DNA of 64,000 nt from contig NZ_OV350343.1 in NCBI RefSeq assembly GCF_923868895.1, forward strand, positions 2,294,001-2,358,000, given 5' to 3'. This document shows positions 1-7,796 of the stretch, piece after piece (the first letter of the stretch is position 1; every line of letters starts with the position of its first letter). Source of the DNA: Halomonas sp. TD01. GTDB taxonomy: Bacteria > Pseudomonadota > Gammaproteobacteria > Pseudomonadales > Halomonadaceae. The position numbers and the translations under genes were made by a program. The notes below the pieces were generated by a model. It made no database searches and was not told the DNA's origin. It worked only from the letters and a program-made list of their open reading frames with translations.

Positions 1-242
1 TATGGCCCTTGGAAGACGGTCTATCAACGCTTTCGCCAATTGCGTGATGATGGCACCTTCGATCGGATATTGGCTCGCTTACATCTACGTTTGCGTGAAG
101 ATGGGTATATGGATCTCGATACATGGATGGTGGATTCAACATCTATTAGAGCCACTCGGTCGGCCAGCGGTGCTGGCAAAAAGGGGGATCTATAGAACCA
201 GCAGACCATGCACTTGGCCGCAGTCGCGGCGGGTTGACCACC
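1..242 (+). pseudogene. IS5-family transposase, 5' part, truncated and frameshifted
   Basis: Frame 1 from the window edge encodes a typical IS5-type DDE transposase stretch (YGPWKTVYQRFRQLRDDG, then DLDTWMVDSTSIRATRSASG). It stops at TAG at 193. The reading continues in another frame as EPADHALGRSRGGLTT, so there is an indel near 185-195. Homology ends at about 242, exactly where the terminal sequence of an IS3-type element begins, and it does not resume on the far side of that element. The gene is therefore open at the window edge, frameshifted and truncated by a later insertion or deletion. It cannot encode an active transposase. The family assignment rests on the DSTSIRA and GRSRGGLTT signatures. 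Confidence 0.8.
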
Positions 243-314
243 CCCTCTGTCAGCCAGTTGTCTGGTTGGTGATATCGCCTAAATCTAATCCAGAGGGCGC
301 GGCATGGAGTCCTT

Positions 315-825
315 GTGCCACGTTATTCCGCAGAGCGTAAAGCAGCCGTCCTGAAGAAGTTGTTACCGCCCCCATAATCACAGTGTGGCATCGGTAGCGA
401 CAGAGGAAGGCATCTCTGACGCGACGCTATATAGTTGGTTAAAACAGTGTCGAGTAAAAGGAGTGCCTGTGCCAGGTTACACACAAGGCGACAGCGAATG
501 GTCGCCCGAAGCCAAGCTAGCCGTGGTCATCGAAACCGTCACCCTGTCAGAGGCGGAGCTTGGCGCTTACTGCCGCGAAGAAGGACTTTATCCCGAGCAA
601 TCTCAGCAGTGGAAAGCGGCTTGTCTCGAAGGCGCTGGTCGGCAAGAAAATCAGGAAAAAGCGGCGCACAAGCAGCGTAAAGAAAACCATAAGACCATCA
701 AGCAGCTCAAAGCGTAAGTGCGTCGCAAAGATAAAATAGTGGCAGAGACGACGTCGTTACTGGTGCTCTCAAAAAAGCTCGACGCCTTGTACAGCGAAGA
801 TCCCGACAGCGACGAGGACGACTGA
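315..825 (+). pseudogene. IS3-family transposase OrfA (HTH), frameshift plus nonsense
   Basis: The N-terminal half of an IS3-type two-frame transposase. The first residues (VPRYSAERKAAVLKKLLPP from GTG at 315) are separated from the continuing frame (HNHSVASVATEEGISDATLY) by one extra C in the C-run near 368-373. The total length of 511 bases leaves remainder 1, as a +1 insertion predicts. The frame is then interrupted by TAA at 715-717. Beyond it the usual coiled-coil tail continues (VRRKDKIVAETTSLLVL) to TGA at 823-825. The inverted fragment at 1916-2143 keeps the same N-terminus without the extra base, confirming the lesion. Family members use this helix-turn-helix protein to bind the element ends. 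Confidence 0.75.
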
Positions 826-1885
826 CACGCCTCGATGAGCGTACAAGGCTGGTGGCGTTATTTGATGAAGCGGTCTCCAGTGGCGCATCGCGTTATCGAG
901 CCGCCGAGGTAATGAATGTCAGCGAACGAACGCTCAAACGCTGGCGTTCTGAACGCGGCGTGGTTGTTGAAGATCGACGACCCCATGCAGCGCAATGCAA
1001 CCAGCCGCATCAACTAACCCATGAGGAGGAGCAGGCTATTTTGAACACCTGTCATCAGCCAGAGTGTCAGAGCTTGCCGCCGTCTCAGATCGTACCGTTA
1101 TTGGCGGATAAAGGCGTCTATCTCGCCTCGGAGTCATCGTTCTACCGGGTCTTGAAAAAGCATGAACAACACCATCATCGAGGACGCATGAAGCCATGTC
1201 GCACTGTACCTGAGCCCACGAGCTTTACCGCTACAGGGCCGAATCAGGTGTGGAGCTGGGATATCAGCTTCTGCCCCTCTGTTGTACGAGGGCAGAACTG
1301 GTATCTCTACCTGATCATGGATATCTATAGTCGCAAAATCATCGCCTGGGAAGTTCATGATGAAGAGTCGGGCGAGTTGGCCAAAAAGCTGCTGGAGCGC
1401 GACTTGTTGCGAGAAAACTGTTGGCATAACCCACCCGTATTGCACTCTGATAACGGAGCGCCGATGACCTCCTATACACTCAAAGCAAGGCTGACAGAAC
1501 TGGGCATGTTGATGTCCTACAGTCGACCAAGAGTGAGCAATGACAACCCTTACTCGGAAGCCCTGTTCCGCACCGTCAAATACTGTCCGACGTGGCCCAG
1601 CAAAGGCTTTAAATCGCTGAGCGCGGTACGCAGTGGATGTTGACGTTCGAGCAAGCCTATAACGAGCAACATCTTCACAGTGGCATCCAGTATGTCACGC
1701 CAGCTGAGCGGCATCGCGGCCTCGATCATGTGCATCTTGAGCAACGTAAAGCCGTTTATGAAGAGGCTAAACGTCGGCACCCAAAACGCTGGTCAGGTAA
1801 TACAAGATACTGGGCGCTGACAGGTTCGGTCTCACTGAACCCAGGCAAAGTGCATGAAATAGAGCTTAATAAACAGGCTGCTTAA
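825..1885 (+). pseudogene. IS3-family transposase OrfB (integrase core), frameshifted
   Basis: The catalytic half of the IS3-type transposase. It contains an HTH-like start (YRAAEVMNVSERTLKRWRSE) and an rve integrase core with DDE landmarks: QVWSWDISFCPS (first Asp), VLHSDNGAPM (second Asp) and RPRVSNDNPYSEALFRTVKY (Glu). The frame breaks near 1630, where one base appears lost: VRSGC-stop replaces the expected VRQWMLTFEQ, which continues in frame +2 (MLTFEQAYNEQHLHSGIQYV) to the stop at 1885. The length from GTG 852 to 1885 leaves remainder 2, consistent with a single-base deletion. All DDE residues lie before the break, but the C-terminal part is lost, so activity is unlikely. Confidence 0.8.
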
Positions 1886-1915
1886 ACGCAGCTATTTGGA
1901 TAACTGGGTTGAAAA

Positions 1916-2160
1916 TCACCGATAACCTGGCACAGGCACTCCTTTCTCTCGACACTGTTTTAACCAATTGTACAGGGCCGCATCAGAGATGCCTTCTTCT
2001 GTCGCAACCGACGCCACACTGCGGTTATGCGGTGGTAATAATTTTTTCAGTACGGCGGCTTTGCGCTCTGCGGAATAACGTGGCACATGAGTTCCATACC
2101 GCTCCCTCTGAGTTAGATTTAGACGATATCGCCAACCGGACAACTAGGCTGACAGAGGGG
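1916..2160 (-). mobile_element. Inverted end fragment of a sister IS3 element with orfA N-terminus
   Basis: Read on the minus strand, 2160 to 1916 repeats the left end of the neighbouring IS3 element (242 to about 480) with scattered differences. It has the same CCCCTCTGTCAGCC terminus and an uninterrupted orfA start (VPRYSAERKAAVLKKLLPPH, then SVASVATEEGISDAALYNWL). Homology stops at GTGCCAGGTTA, just before the junction. The differences show it comes from a related copy, not a recent duplication. Together the two make a structure of about 1.9 kb with inverted ends. Confidence 0.7.
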
Positions 2161-2189
2161 TAAGGGGTAGGTCAATCCATCATGTCTAA

Positions 2190-2203
2190 GCTGACAGAGG
2201 GGG
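2190..2203. repeat. Isolated IS3-type terminal repeat remnant
   Basis: GCTGACAGAGGGGG repeats the outermost bases of the IS3-type ends seen at 242-255 and 2147-2160. It stands alone 30 bp further out with no transposase attached. It may be the scar of another excision or of one-ended transposition. Confidence 0.45.
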
Positions 2204-2253
2204 TCTTATCGCATGATGAAGCGAAATATTTCAGATCCAATGAGGCTAGCTAA

Positions 2254-2285
2254 AAATAAGAAAGGGGGAGGCCCCTTTCTTATTT
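2254..2285 (-). terminator. Intrinsic terminator of the ami operon
   Basis: A perfect 14-bp stem (AAATAAGAAAGGGG paired with CCCCTTTCTTATTT) around a 4-base loop, followed on the minus strand by a T-rich run. It lies about 30 bp after the amiS stop and separates the operon from the IS debris. Confidence 0.85.
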
Positions 2286-2315
2286 GTCGAGGACATATCT
2301 TATAAATTCTTGAAA

Positions 2316-2834
2316 TCAAACTGTTATCATTTTTTGCAGGATCATTATTCCAGGTATCCATCCTGTGAATACGGCACAAAATATGGAGTAAAAAGCCACG
2401 CTTTTTTGTATGTTTTTTGAAAGTGCCAAAAGAGTAAAAAAGCAGAACCAAAGCAGAGACCAGGCAAACCAATTAAATGTATTCCAAAGGCTAAAGTCAG
2501 CGCTTAATGAAGATATAGAATTTATACCTACAATAGCAGCTGTAATGCTAACAAATAGGCAGAACCACCCCAGCCCAGTACCGTCTACTTTCAAGAGCTG
2601 ATTAGCCCCAACCCATAAATATGTAAATGCAAAAAGAATCGTGAATGCACCTGCACTAATTGAAGATAAATTGCCTGGGTCGTGGAATATTAAGTACAAG
2701 GCGGTCAGAAAGCTCAGCGTGCCAACAAGAATGTTTATAACTGATATTTCTTTATCGCTAATCTTGCCTAGTAACCATATTCCATTGACGAATAATACAG
2801 CTCCAACATATAAAAGAGTAAGCCCTAATATCAT
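2316..2834 (-). CDS. amiS: AmiS/UreI-family amide or urea channel
   Basis: A 172-residue integral membrane protein with about six hydrophobic helices, matching the AmiS/UreI family in length and pattern (MILGLTLLYVGAVLFVNGIW at the start, LWVGANQLLKVDGTGLGWFC in the middle). Family members are small pores for urea or short amides. AmiS of Pseudomonas aeruginosa is thought to admit the amide substrates of AmiE. It is the last gene of the ami operon, 13 bp after amiR and just before a strong terminator. The sequence is AT-rich like amiBCR. Function is assigned by family and operon position. Confidence 0.9.
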   Translation of the reverse strand: MILGLTLLYVGAVLFVNGIWLLGKISDKEISVINILVGTLSFLTALYLIFHDPGNLSSISAGAFTILFAFTYLWVGANQLLKVDGTGLGWFCLFVSITAAIVGINSISSLSADFSLWNTFNWFAWSLLWFCFFTLLALSKNIQKSVAFYSIFCAVFTGWIPGIMILQKMITV

Positions 2835-2847
2835 TTTAAACTCTCCG

Positions 2848-3444
2848 CTATTTTGATTGTTTGTCGTAAGTCGCTAGAACTTCTTCTGAAGTTTTTATTA
2901 AGCTTTTTCTCTCTTCCATCGATTTTTTTGTTAAGTGTCGATGTGCCTCTTCCTCTTCTATATTAAATTTCTGCATCAATAATATTTTAGCTTTGTTAAC
3001 TACATTTATAAGCGCTAGCTTTTCTTCTAATTTGTTTATGCTGCGATTATATTTTTTTATGGTTTCGCTGTTATTTCTAGCAAGCACTAAGCTTGGAAGT
3101 ATAGTGTTTGAGTTAATCGGTAAGGAAATAACTCCGTGTGCGCCTATCTCTAACATTTGAGATATTACAGTAGGACTTTCATATTCAATAACAGTAATAA
3201 AAGTTGCTTCATTAGAAAATCCTTTGGATAAGTTTTTTATTTTTGAGTAGAAGCGATCCTGAGAAATGGCTGAAAATACCACATCTACTTCAAAGCTAAT
3301 TTTTTCAGGTGGCGGCCATAAATGCCTTACATTGCAGCCGATACGTATTAGTTGTAATAATAAAGAATCATTCACTTCTCCTTCTGGATACATAACAAGA
3401 ACTTGCAAATCTCTGAGGCTATAAAGTATGGGTGATTCTTTCAT
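2848..3444 (-). CDS. amiR: Amidase operon antiterminator AmiR (ANTAR)
   Basis: A 198-residue protein with an N-terminal receiver-like domain, a coiled-coil (INKLEEKLALINVVNKAK) and a C-terminal ANTAR RNA-binding domain at about residues 135-195 (NKAKILLMQKFNIEEEEAHR). In P. aeruginosa AmiR binds the amiE leader RNA and prevents formation of the leader terminator. AmiC holds it inactive until an amide binds. The receiver domain is non-canonical in that family and is controlled by AmiC, not by phosphorylation. Its ATG overlaps the end of amiC by 4 bp, implying translational coupling. A matching leader terminator lies upstream of amiE in this window, so the circuit looks complete. Confidence 0.93.
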   Translation of the reverse strand: MKESPILYSLRDLQVLVMYPEGEVNDSLLLQLIRIGCNVRHLWPPPEKISFEVDVVFSAISQDRFYSKIKNLSKGFSNEATFITVIEYESPTVISQMLEIGAHGVISLPINSNTILPSLVLARNNSETIKKYNRSINKLEEKLALINVVNKAKILLMQKFNIEEEEAHRHLTKKSMEERKSLIKTSEEVLATYDKQSK

Positions 3445-4601
3445 GGGAAGACAACCTTAGGCATCAAATTCGACCAATCATCAAGTCTATGTACCACAAC
3501 ATATGGGTCTGGTTTGATAGGGCATGGAGATGTCCATTTGACATCAAAGTCTCCCTTGCTATTGATGACGGCAATCCTAGAGGCTAAGTTGGTATGATTG
3601 TTTTCCTTTTCTATCCAAATTTCTCCTTGTGGTGCTTCAAAATGAAAGGAATATAATTCTTTCTTTATATCTTCTACTCTAGAGCTATTAGATCTTCGGA
3701 TAGACTCACATAACATCATTGTTTGATGGTATGCGGCTTCTGCCCAAGCTGTGATACAAACATCTCTTGGGAAATAATTTTTAGCAGCTTCAATGAACCT
3801 AAGACTTTTACTTGTCTTTACAGTTGTAAAATAAGGCGCTACTACTATGTTTCCCTCCGCTACCGAAGGAATCATCTTACGTATTTCCGCTTCACTTGTA
3901 GTTAGACTAGCAATAGGAGGCCTGTTTTTATTTAAATAATGATCAGCAAAATGGCTGTAAAACTCCGATGTTCCATGTCCAACGACTGTTGAAAAAACTA
4001 CATCTGGCTCCATGCTTACAGCACGCTTAACCGCATGCTCTACTTCTTCTTTAGAAGGATATAGAGGGATGTAAATTTCATCTAGAATCTCCCCCCCATG
4101 TTGCTTATAAAGCATACGCATTACATGGTGACTTTCTCTAGGGTAAATGTAGTCAGACCCTACAAAAACAATTTTATTTCCATAGTTTTTAATTAAATAT
4201 GCAGCTAAAGGAGCGCTATTTTGGTTTGGTGATGGGCCGCCATAAATTATATTTGGCGAATATTCAAAACCCTCATAAGGAGTAGGGTAAAATAATAAAG
4301 CATCAGCCCTTTCTATAGATGACATTACTGATTTTCGTGTGTGTGACATATAGCAGCCAATAAAAAGCTTTATATTTTTTTCTTTTATCAATTTGTCAAC
4401 GTAAGATCTAAACCTCTCTGGTTCTCCTCCTAAATCGTGCTCTTCTATAAGGATTGGAAATCCATTTACCCCCCCGCTATTATTGATCTCATTTATTGCA
4501 AGACGGGCTCCAAACCTCTGGGATCTTTCGATATCAGACGTTACGCCAGTATCAGAAAACAACAGGCCAACTGTCGTGCTACTGTTTGAATCATTCGTCA
4601 T
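3441..4601 (-). CDS. amiC: Amide sensor and negative regulator AmiC
   Basis: A 386-residue protein with the type 1 periplasmic-binding-protein fold but no signal peptide, as expected for cytoplasmic AmiC. The start (TTVGLLFSDTGVTSDIERSQ) and the stretches GCYMSHTRKSVMSSIERADA, LLFYPTPYEGFEYSPNIIYG and PNQNSAPLAAYLIKNYGNKI are strongly AmiC-like. In P. aeruginosa AmiC binds acetamide and releases AmiR. Without amide it sequesters AmiR. It lies just after amiB and overlaps amiR. The coding sequence is visibly AT-rich compared with the downstream chromosome, suggesting transfer. Confidence 0.93.
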   Translation of the reverse strand: MTNDSNSSTTVGLLFSDTGVTSDIERSQRFGARLAINEINNSGGVNGFPILIEEHDLGGEPERFRSYVDKLIKEKNIKLFIGCYMSHTRKSVMSSIERADALLFYPTPYEGFEYSPNIIYGGPSPNQNSAPLAAYLIKNYGNKIVFVGSDYIYPRESHHVMRMLYKQHGGEILDEIYIPLYPSKEEVEHAVKRAVSMEPDVVFSTVVGHGTSEFYSHFADHYLNKNRPPIASLTTSEAEIRKMIPSVAEGNIVVAPYFTTVKTSKSLRFIEAAKNYFPRDVCITAWAEAAYHQTMMLCESIRRSNSSRVEDIKKELYSFHFEAPQGEIWIEKENNHTNLASRIAVINSKGDFDVKWTSPCPIKPDPYVVVHRLDDWSNLMPKVVFP

Positions 4602-4604
4602 GGT

Positions 4605-5732
4605 TTATATCTGCTTTGTTATAAATTTTACTTTACTGTTTTCAAGTTGTGCTTTATAAATAATTTTATTAAAATTTATTTTATCAGCTTTATGATGATC
4701 TAGAAGATGCTCAGCCAAAGGTACCTCGAGAACTTTTCTCATGGAACGACGAAGTGATCTTGCCCCAAATTGGCGATCAAAACCAGAGTTTGCTATAAGC
4801 TTAACAATATCGTTTTCAACTTCCACCTTGCAGTTATGCTTTTTAAGCCTACGATTGAGCCTTTTTATTTCAAGATCTACAATTTTTTCAACCGTACTAG
4901 CTTCAATCCAGTTGAATATTATGATGTTATCAATTCTATTAACAAACTCCGGTGAGAATGTGTTGAGCATCTTCTTTTTCACCATAGTGTCTACAGCTTT
5001 TTTTCTTCCAGAGGTATTTCTCGTAATCATTCCATAAATTGGGTGCTGATTCTTCTCTTCAAGTTGTTGTATTTCTTGGGCCGCTAGATTACTCGTCATA
5101 AAAATTATAGCATTTCTGAAGCTGTATGTTTTTTCCCCAGATGCTACTGTAAGCAATCCATTATCAAAAACATTTAAAAGAGCTTGATGCACTTCCTTGC
5201 TAGCTTTCTCAACTTCATCTAGAAGGACAATGCCAGGTAGGCCTAGTTTGCCTTCAAGTTTTTCTTGATCAATTATTGTTTTACCTTCTTTAGCTCCTAC
5301 ATAACCAGGAGGAGCACCGGTAAGTGATGCAGCATAATGTTCTTGTGAAAGCGTGTTCATATCTACACGACAAAAAGCATCAGCATCGCCATAAAGCGAT
5401 CTTGCAAGAGCTCTAACAATCTCAGTTTTTCCTACGCCAGTTGGCCCAAGAAATAAAGAGGTATAAAGGGGTTTTCTCGGATCTGTTATATCAGCACGAA
5501 CAACCTTGAGCATGTCTTCCACAGCAAGGATTGCTTGATCTTGTCCAATAATTTCAGACTTTACAGAAGACATAACAGTATCAATATCAAATCTAAACCT
5601 ACTATTAAGTTCTTTACTATTGGAAATGTGTGAGTTAATAACATCATTTTCTGATGAGTTTTCAGCTTGTAAAGCTTCAATATTTTTCTTCTTTTGATCT
5701 GAGTCAGTAATCATATCGTTTATAAAAGGCAT
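4605..5732 (-). CDS. amiB: AmiB, ClpX/HSP100-type AAA+ ATPase of the amidase operon
   Basis: A 375-residue AAA+ protein: Walker A GPTGVGKT at residues 96-103, Walker B IVLLDEVEKA with D172/E173, sensor 1 around IIFMTSN, and a C-terminal Clp-type lid with sensor 2 (FDRQFGARSLRRSM). It resembles the second ATPase module of Clp/HSP100 proteins without an N-terminal substrate domain. The first 45 residues are low-complexity and polar. amiB sits between amiE and amiC in P. aeruginosa too, where it is proposed to act with AmiS in uptake. Its biochemical role is not established. The gene starts 88 bp after amiE, beyond a hairpin that may reduce read-through. Confidence 0.9.
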   Translation of the reverse strand: MPFINDMITDSDQKKKNIEALQAENSSENDVINSHISNSKELNSRFRFDIDTVMSSVKSEIIGQDQAILAVEDMLKVVRADITDPRKPLYTSLFLGPTGVGKTEIVRALARSLYGDADAFCRVDMNTLSQEHYAASLTGAPPGYVGAKEGKTIIDQEKLEGKLGLPGIVLLDEVEKASKEVHQALLNVFDNGLLTVASGEKTYSFRNAIIFMTSNLAAQEIQQLEEKNQHPIYGMITRNTSGRKKAVDTMVKKKMLNTFSPEFVNRIDNIIIFNWIEASTVEKIVDLEIKRLNRRLKKHNCKVEVENDIVKLIANSGFDRQFGARSLRRSMRKVLEVPLAEHLLDHHKADKINFNKIIYKAQLENSKVKFITKQI

Positions 5733-5769
5733 ATGAGTCGCTCTTGTTAGTTTTTTTAATTGGACAACA

Positions 5770-5792
5770 CACCGGCTAAAAAATAGCCGGTG
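5770..5792 (-). terminator. amiE-amiB intercistronic hairpin, possible attenuator
   Basis: A perfect 9-bp inverted repeat (CACCGGCTA and TAGCCGGTG) with a 5-base loop lies between amiE and amiB. The following minus-strand sequence is only weakly T-rich. It may therefore act as a partial terminator or 3' stabiliser giving more amiE than amiBCRS transcript. This is an inference from position. Confidence 0.55.
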
Positions 5793-5819
5793 GCTTTATG
5801 CTTTTATTTATATTAGGTA

Positions 5820-6860
5820 TTAGGCTTCCTTTTCTTTTCCTTCATATGGGATGCTACCTACAGGGCATTGAGCTACTCCGGCAGTACTCCGCGTTATTTT
5901 TTCTACATTTTCCCTTGCTTTTTCTGCATCATTAACCCAAGTCTTATAAAATTCAAAAGGACACTCAGCAAGACCTTTATCGCCGTCACCTGATTCATGC
6001 ATACCACTATATCCACGGTGTAGCATTTTGAAGAGGTGGTTTTGCGATTGATCATTTTCCCGAGCATCGCGAATTTGAGATACGGAAAGCTGGGCATATT
6101 GAATACCCATTTCTTCTTCCCCACACTCGCCCAGAGTTCTTCCATCAAATCCAACAATAGCTGAGTGGCCAAAGTAACAATATACGCCATCAAATCCAGC
6201 AGCATTAGCAACAGCAACGTAGGAGTTATTTGCCCATGCCATGGCTTTAGACATCATAATTTGCTGTTCTTTCGATGGATACATATAACCCTGACAGCGA
6301 ATAATTAGCTCAGCACCTTTCATGGCGCAATCACGCCAGATTTCAGGATAATTTCCATCATCACAAATGATGAGGCTGATTTTCATGCCTTTGGGGCCAT
6401 CGGAGACATAGGTTTCTCCTCCTGGATACCATCCTTCAATGGGGCACCACGGAATAATCTTCCTATATTTCTGTACGATTTCGCCCTTATTATTCATCAA
6501 GATCAGAGTATTGTAGGGAGTTTTATTAGGGTGTTCTTCATGGCGCTCCCCTGTGATAGAAAAAACACCCCATGTATTAGCTTTACGGCAGGCCTTAGCA
6601 AAAATTTCGGTTTCTTCTCCGGGAATCGTAGCTGCTGTTTGCATCATTTCTTCAGGATCGTACATGATTCCTTGCAGGCTGTACTCTGGGAAAATTACAA
6701 GATCCATGCCAGGCAGACCTTGCTTCATTCCAACAACCATATCGGCAATTTGTTGGGCGTTTTCCAGAACTTCTGCTTTAGTATGCAGGCGAGGCATTTT
6801 GTAGTTAACAACTGCAACACCTACAGTATCGTTACTGCTAGAAATATCACCGTGGCGCAT
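5820..6860 (-). CDS. amiE: Aliphatic amidase AmiE
   Basis: A 346-residue nitrilase-superfamily amidase hydrolysing short aliphatic amides such as acetamide to the acid and ammonia. The start [20 protein letters not shown] matches P. aeruginosa AmiE. The catalytic residues fall at the known positions: Glu59 (FPEYSLQG), Lys134 (KYRKIIPW), Cys166 (LIICDDGN), plus Glu142. An upstream in-frame ATG at 6924-6926 is rejected as a start because it lies inside the leader terminator and the extra residues ([14 protein letters not shown]) are just the translated hairpin. amiE is less AT-rich than amiBCRS. It would supply nitrogen and carbon from amides. Induction should work by AmiC/AmiR antitermination. 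Confidence 0.97.
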   Translation of the reverse strand: MRHGDISSSNDTVGVAVVNYKMPRLHTKAEVLENAQQIADMVVGMKQGLPGMDLVIFPEYSLQGIMYDPEEMMQTAATIPGEETEIFAKACRKANTWGVFSITGERHEEHPNKTPYNTLILMNNKGEIVQKYRKIIPWCPIEGWYPGGETYVSDGPKGMKISLIICDDGNYPEIWRDCAMKGAELIIRCQGYMYPSKEQQIMMSKAMAWANNSYVAVANAAGFDGVYCYFGHSAIVGFDGRTLGECGEEEMGIQYAQLSVSQIRDARENDQSQNHLFKMLHRGYSGMHESGDGDKGLAECPFEFYKTWVNDAEKARENVEKITRSTAGVAQCPVGSIPYEGKEKEA

Positions 6861-6884
6861 TTTTCGACCTCTTATATTTGTAGT

Positions 6885-6926
6885 AAAAAAAAGGGCTCTC
6901 TCGGGATTAATCCCGAGAGAGCCCAT
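6885..6926 (-). terminator. ami leader terminator, target of AmiR antitermination
   Basis: On the minus strand the leader contains GGGCTCTCTCGGGAT followed by its complement ATCCCGAGAGAGCCC with almost no loop, then eight T residues, ending about 25 bp before the amiE ATG. This is a textbook intrinsic terminator placed inside the transcript and upstream of the first gene. It fits the known antitermination control of the P. aeruginosa ami operon. Confidence 0.9.
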
Positions 6927-6936
6927 TTGCTCTATT

Positions 6937-6990
6937 AATCAATCAGCAGCTAAGAGTGTTTATTCACGCTGCTCTTCTTGCCGATTGATT
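6937..6990 (-). promoter_or_regulatory. ami leader hairpin, candidate AmiR (ANTAR) recognition region
   Basis: Two nested perfect stems, AATCAATC with GATTGATT and AGCAGC with GCTGCT, are separated on one side by 9 unpaired bases and enclose a 17-base loop. The structure ends 11 bp upstream of the leader terminator. ANTAR proteins bind leader stem-loops ahead of the terminator, so this is the obvious candidate. The dual hexaloop consensus is not clearly visible. Confidence 0.5.
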
Positions 6991-7018
6991 GTATATACGT
7001 GTTGGCATTATTTGACAT
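6990..7018 (-). promoter_or_regulatory. Weak candidate promoter for the ami operon
   Basis: On the minus strand TATACA (6995-6990) is preceded at 17 bp by ATGTCA (7018-7013), a 4 of 6 match to the sigma-70 -35 box. It would start transcription at about 6983, inside the leader hairpin, so the true start may differ. Confidence 0.3.
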
Positions 7019-7214
7019 CGCCATTGATGCAATAATGCCTAAACAGTTAAACTTATAGTTCAGTTAAATCTCGGTATCAAGAGATATCCTATTAGACATT
7101 CGTATAGGAAACGCGCATCCCATTCATCTTTTGGCCTCTAAGATGCGAGTATTGCTTGCTTTACGCCTTGCCATACCTATCCCTAAGACGACACGGAATC
7201 TGCATCCGCCCCGC
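7019..7214. other. Intergenic stretch, nothing recognised
   Basis: About 200 bp between the ami promoter region and the NadS remnant. It holds no convincing open frame, RNA gene or strong hairpin. Minus-strand reading of the remnant ends at TAA 7215-7217. Confidence 0.5.
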
Positions 7215-7555
7215 TTATTCAGGATAGCAAAGCTGCCTTTGTGGAACCTCCAGAAAATAAGGCTTTAATGCGAAGCAAACTTGTTGAAAAAAAGCAGGGT
7301 TGTCATGAATAGCCGCCAGCACTTTAGCGGCTAGCCCTGTAGGGTTAGGTTACGGCGCTTGGTATCCCAGCTTTTGATGTTGTCAACACTGATTCCCATA
7401 GCTTCAGCAAACTCCGCCTGAGAGACATGAAGCTTGGCCCGGATGGCCTTCACATCGGCCACGTCATGGCGTGTAATGCGGCTGGCCTGCGCTTTTCTTT
7501 GTTTAATCTCAACGGCTTCCTGCAGCGATGCTTGGAGTTCGTCAAAAATGCTCAT
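7215..7555 (-). pseudogene. NadS-type HTH antitoxin remnant, frameshifted
   Basis: Starts MSIFDELQASLQEAVEIKQR with an XRE-type helix-turn-helix (VKAIRAKLHVSQAEFAEAMG then VDNIKSWDTKRRN). It resembles the NadS/HigA-like antitoxin family. After TKRRN the frame reads LTLQG-stop at 7331. Shifting frame restores the expected NPTGLAAKVLAAIHDNPAFF. The lesion is an apparent 5-bp near-tandem duplication (AACCT followed by AACCCT, plus strand about 7341-7352). The restored frame then diverges from the usual C-terminus and ends at 7215. ATG at 7555 is preferred over 7579 because it matches the family start and follows AGGAGTG. No toxin partner is recognisable upstream. Confidence 0.7.
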
Positions 7556-7748
7556 TCGGAACACTCCTTTTTTAATCATTGTCGGTTGCTATGACTTGTA
7601 CCTGACGGCAAATCTGGTCGCCGCCTGGTTGTCATTTGGCTGCTAACAGGGTGTTTACCTTGTAAGTAGTGTACATAATGGAAAATACTAACCCTATGAT
7701 ATTGCTTGGTTTACACGTTGCAGGCGCGATCCCAAAGTTTGTTTGGTT

Positions 7749-7796
7749 GCACTCATAATCCCTTGGTCGTAGGTTCAAGTCCTACTGGGCCCACCA
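7749..7796 (+). other. tRNA 3' half with CCA (CAU anticodon type), probable attachment site
   Basis: The sequence holds an anticodon loop CTCATAA, a T arm GTAGG-TTCAAGT-CCTAC, an acceptor 3' strand TGGGCCC, discriminator A and encoded CCA at 7794-7796. It matches the 3' half of a CAU-anticodon tRNA such as tRNA-Ile2 or tRNA-Met. The upstream bases contain no D arm and no complementary acceptor strand, so this is not a full gene. Displaced tRNA 3' ends are typical attL/attR products of site-specific integration. It lies between the island-like left part and the chromosome-like right part. Confidence 0.7.

Larger units (their letters stand above)
242..1915 (+). mobile_element. Decayed IS3-family insertion sequence
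   Basis: An IS3-type element with orfA then orfB starts at a terminal sequence CCCTCTGTCAGCC abutting the IS5 fragment. Both transposase frames carry inactivating lesions. The right end is unclear: after the orfB stop at 1885 the sequence GGATAACTGGGTTGA partly resembles the complement of the left end. An inverted fragment of a sister element joins at about 1916. No target-site duplication was found. Confidence 0.75.

Noticed and set aside
242..2160. A single intact composite transposon
   Set aside because: The two ends come from diverged copies and the inner transposase is frameshifted. No cargo genes or target duplication are seen.
6861..6926. Longer amiE frame starting at 6926
   Set aside because: The extra 22 residues translate the leader terminator, and MRHGDISSS at 6860 is the known AmiE start.
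7556..7748. Toxin partner upstream of the NadS-like antitoxin
   Set aside because: All three minus-strand frames are broken by stops and none resembles a HigB/NadT toxin.
7700..7796. A complete tRNA gene
   Set aside because: There is no D arm and no complementary 5' acceptor strand. Only the 3' half matches.
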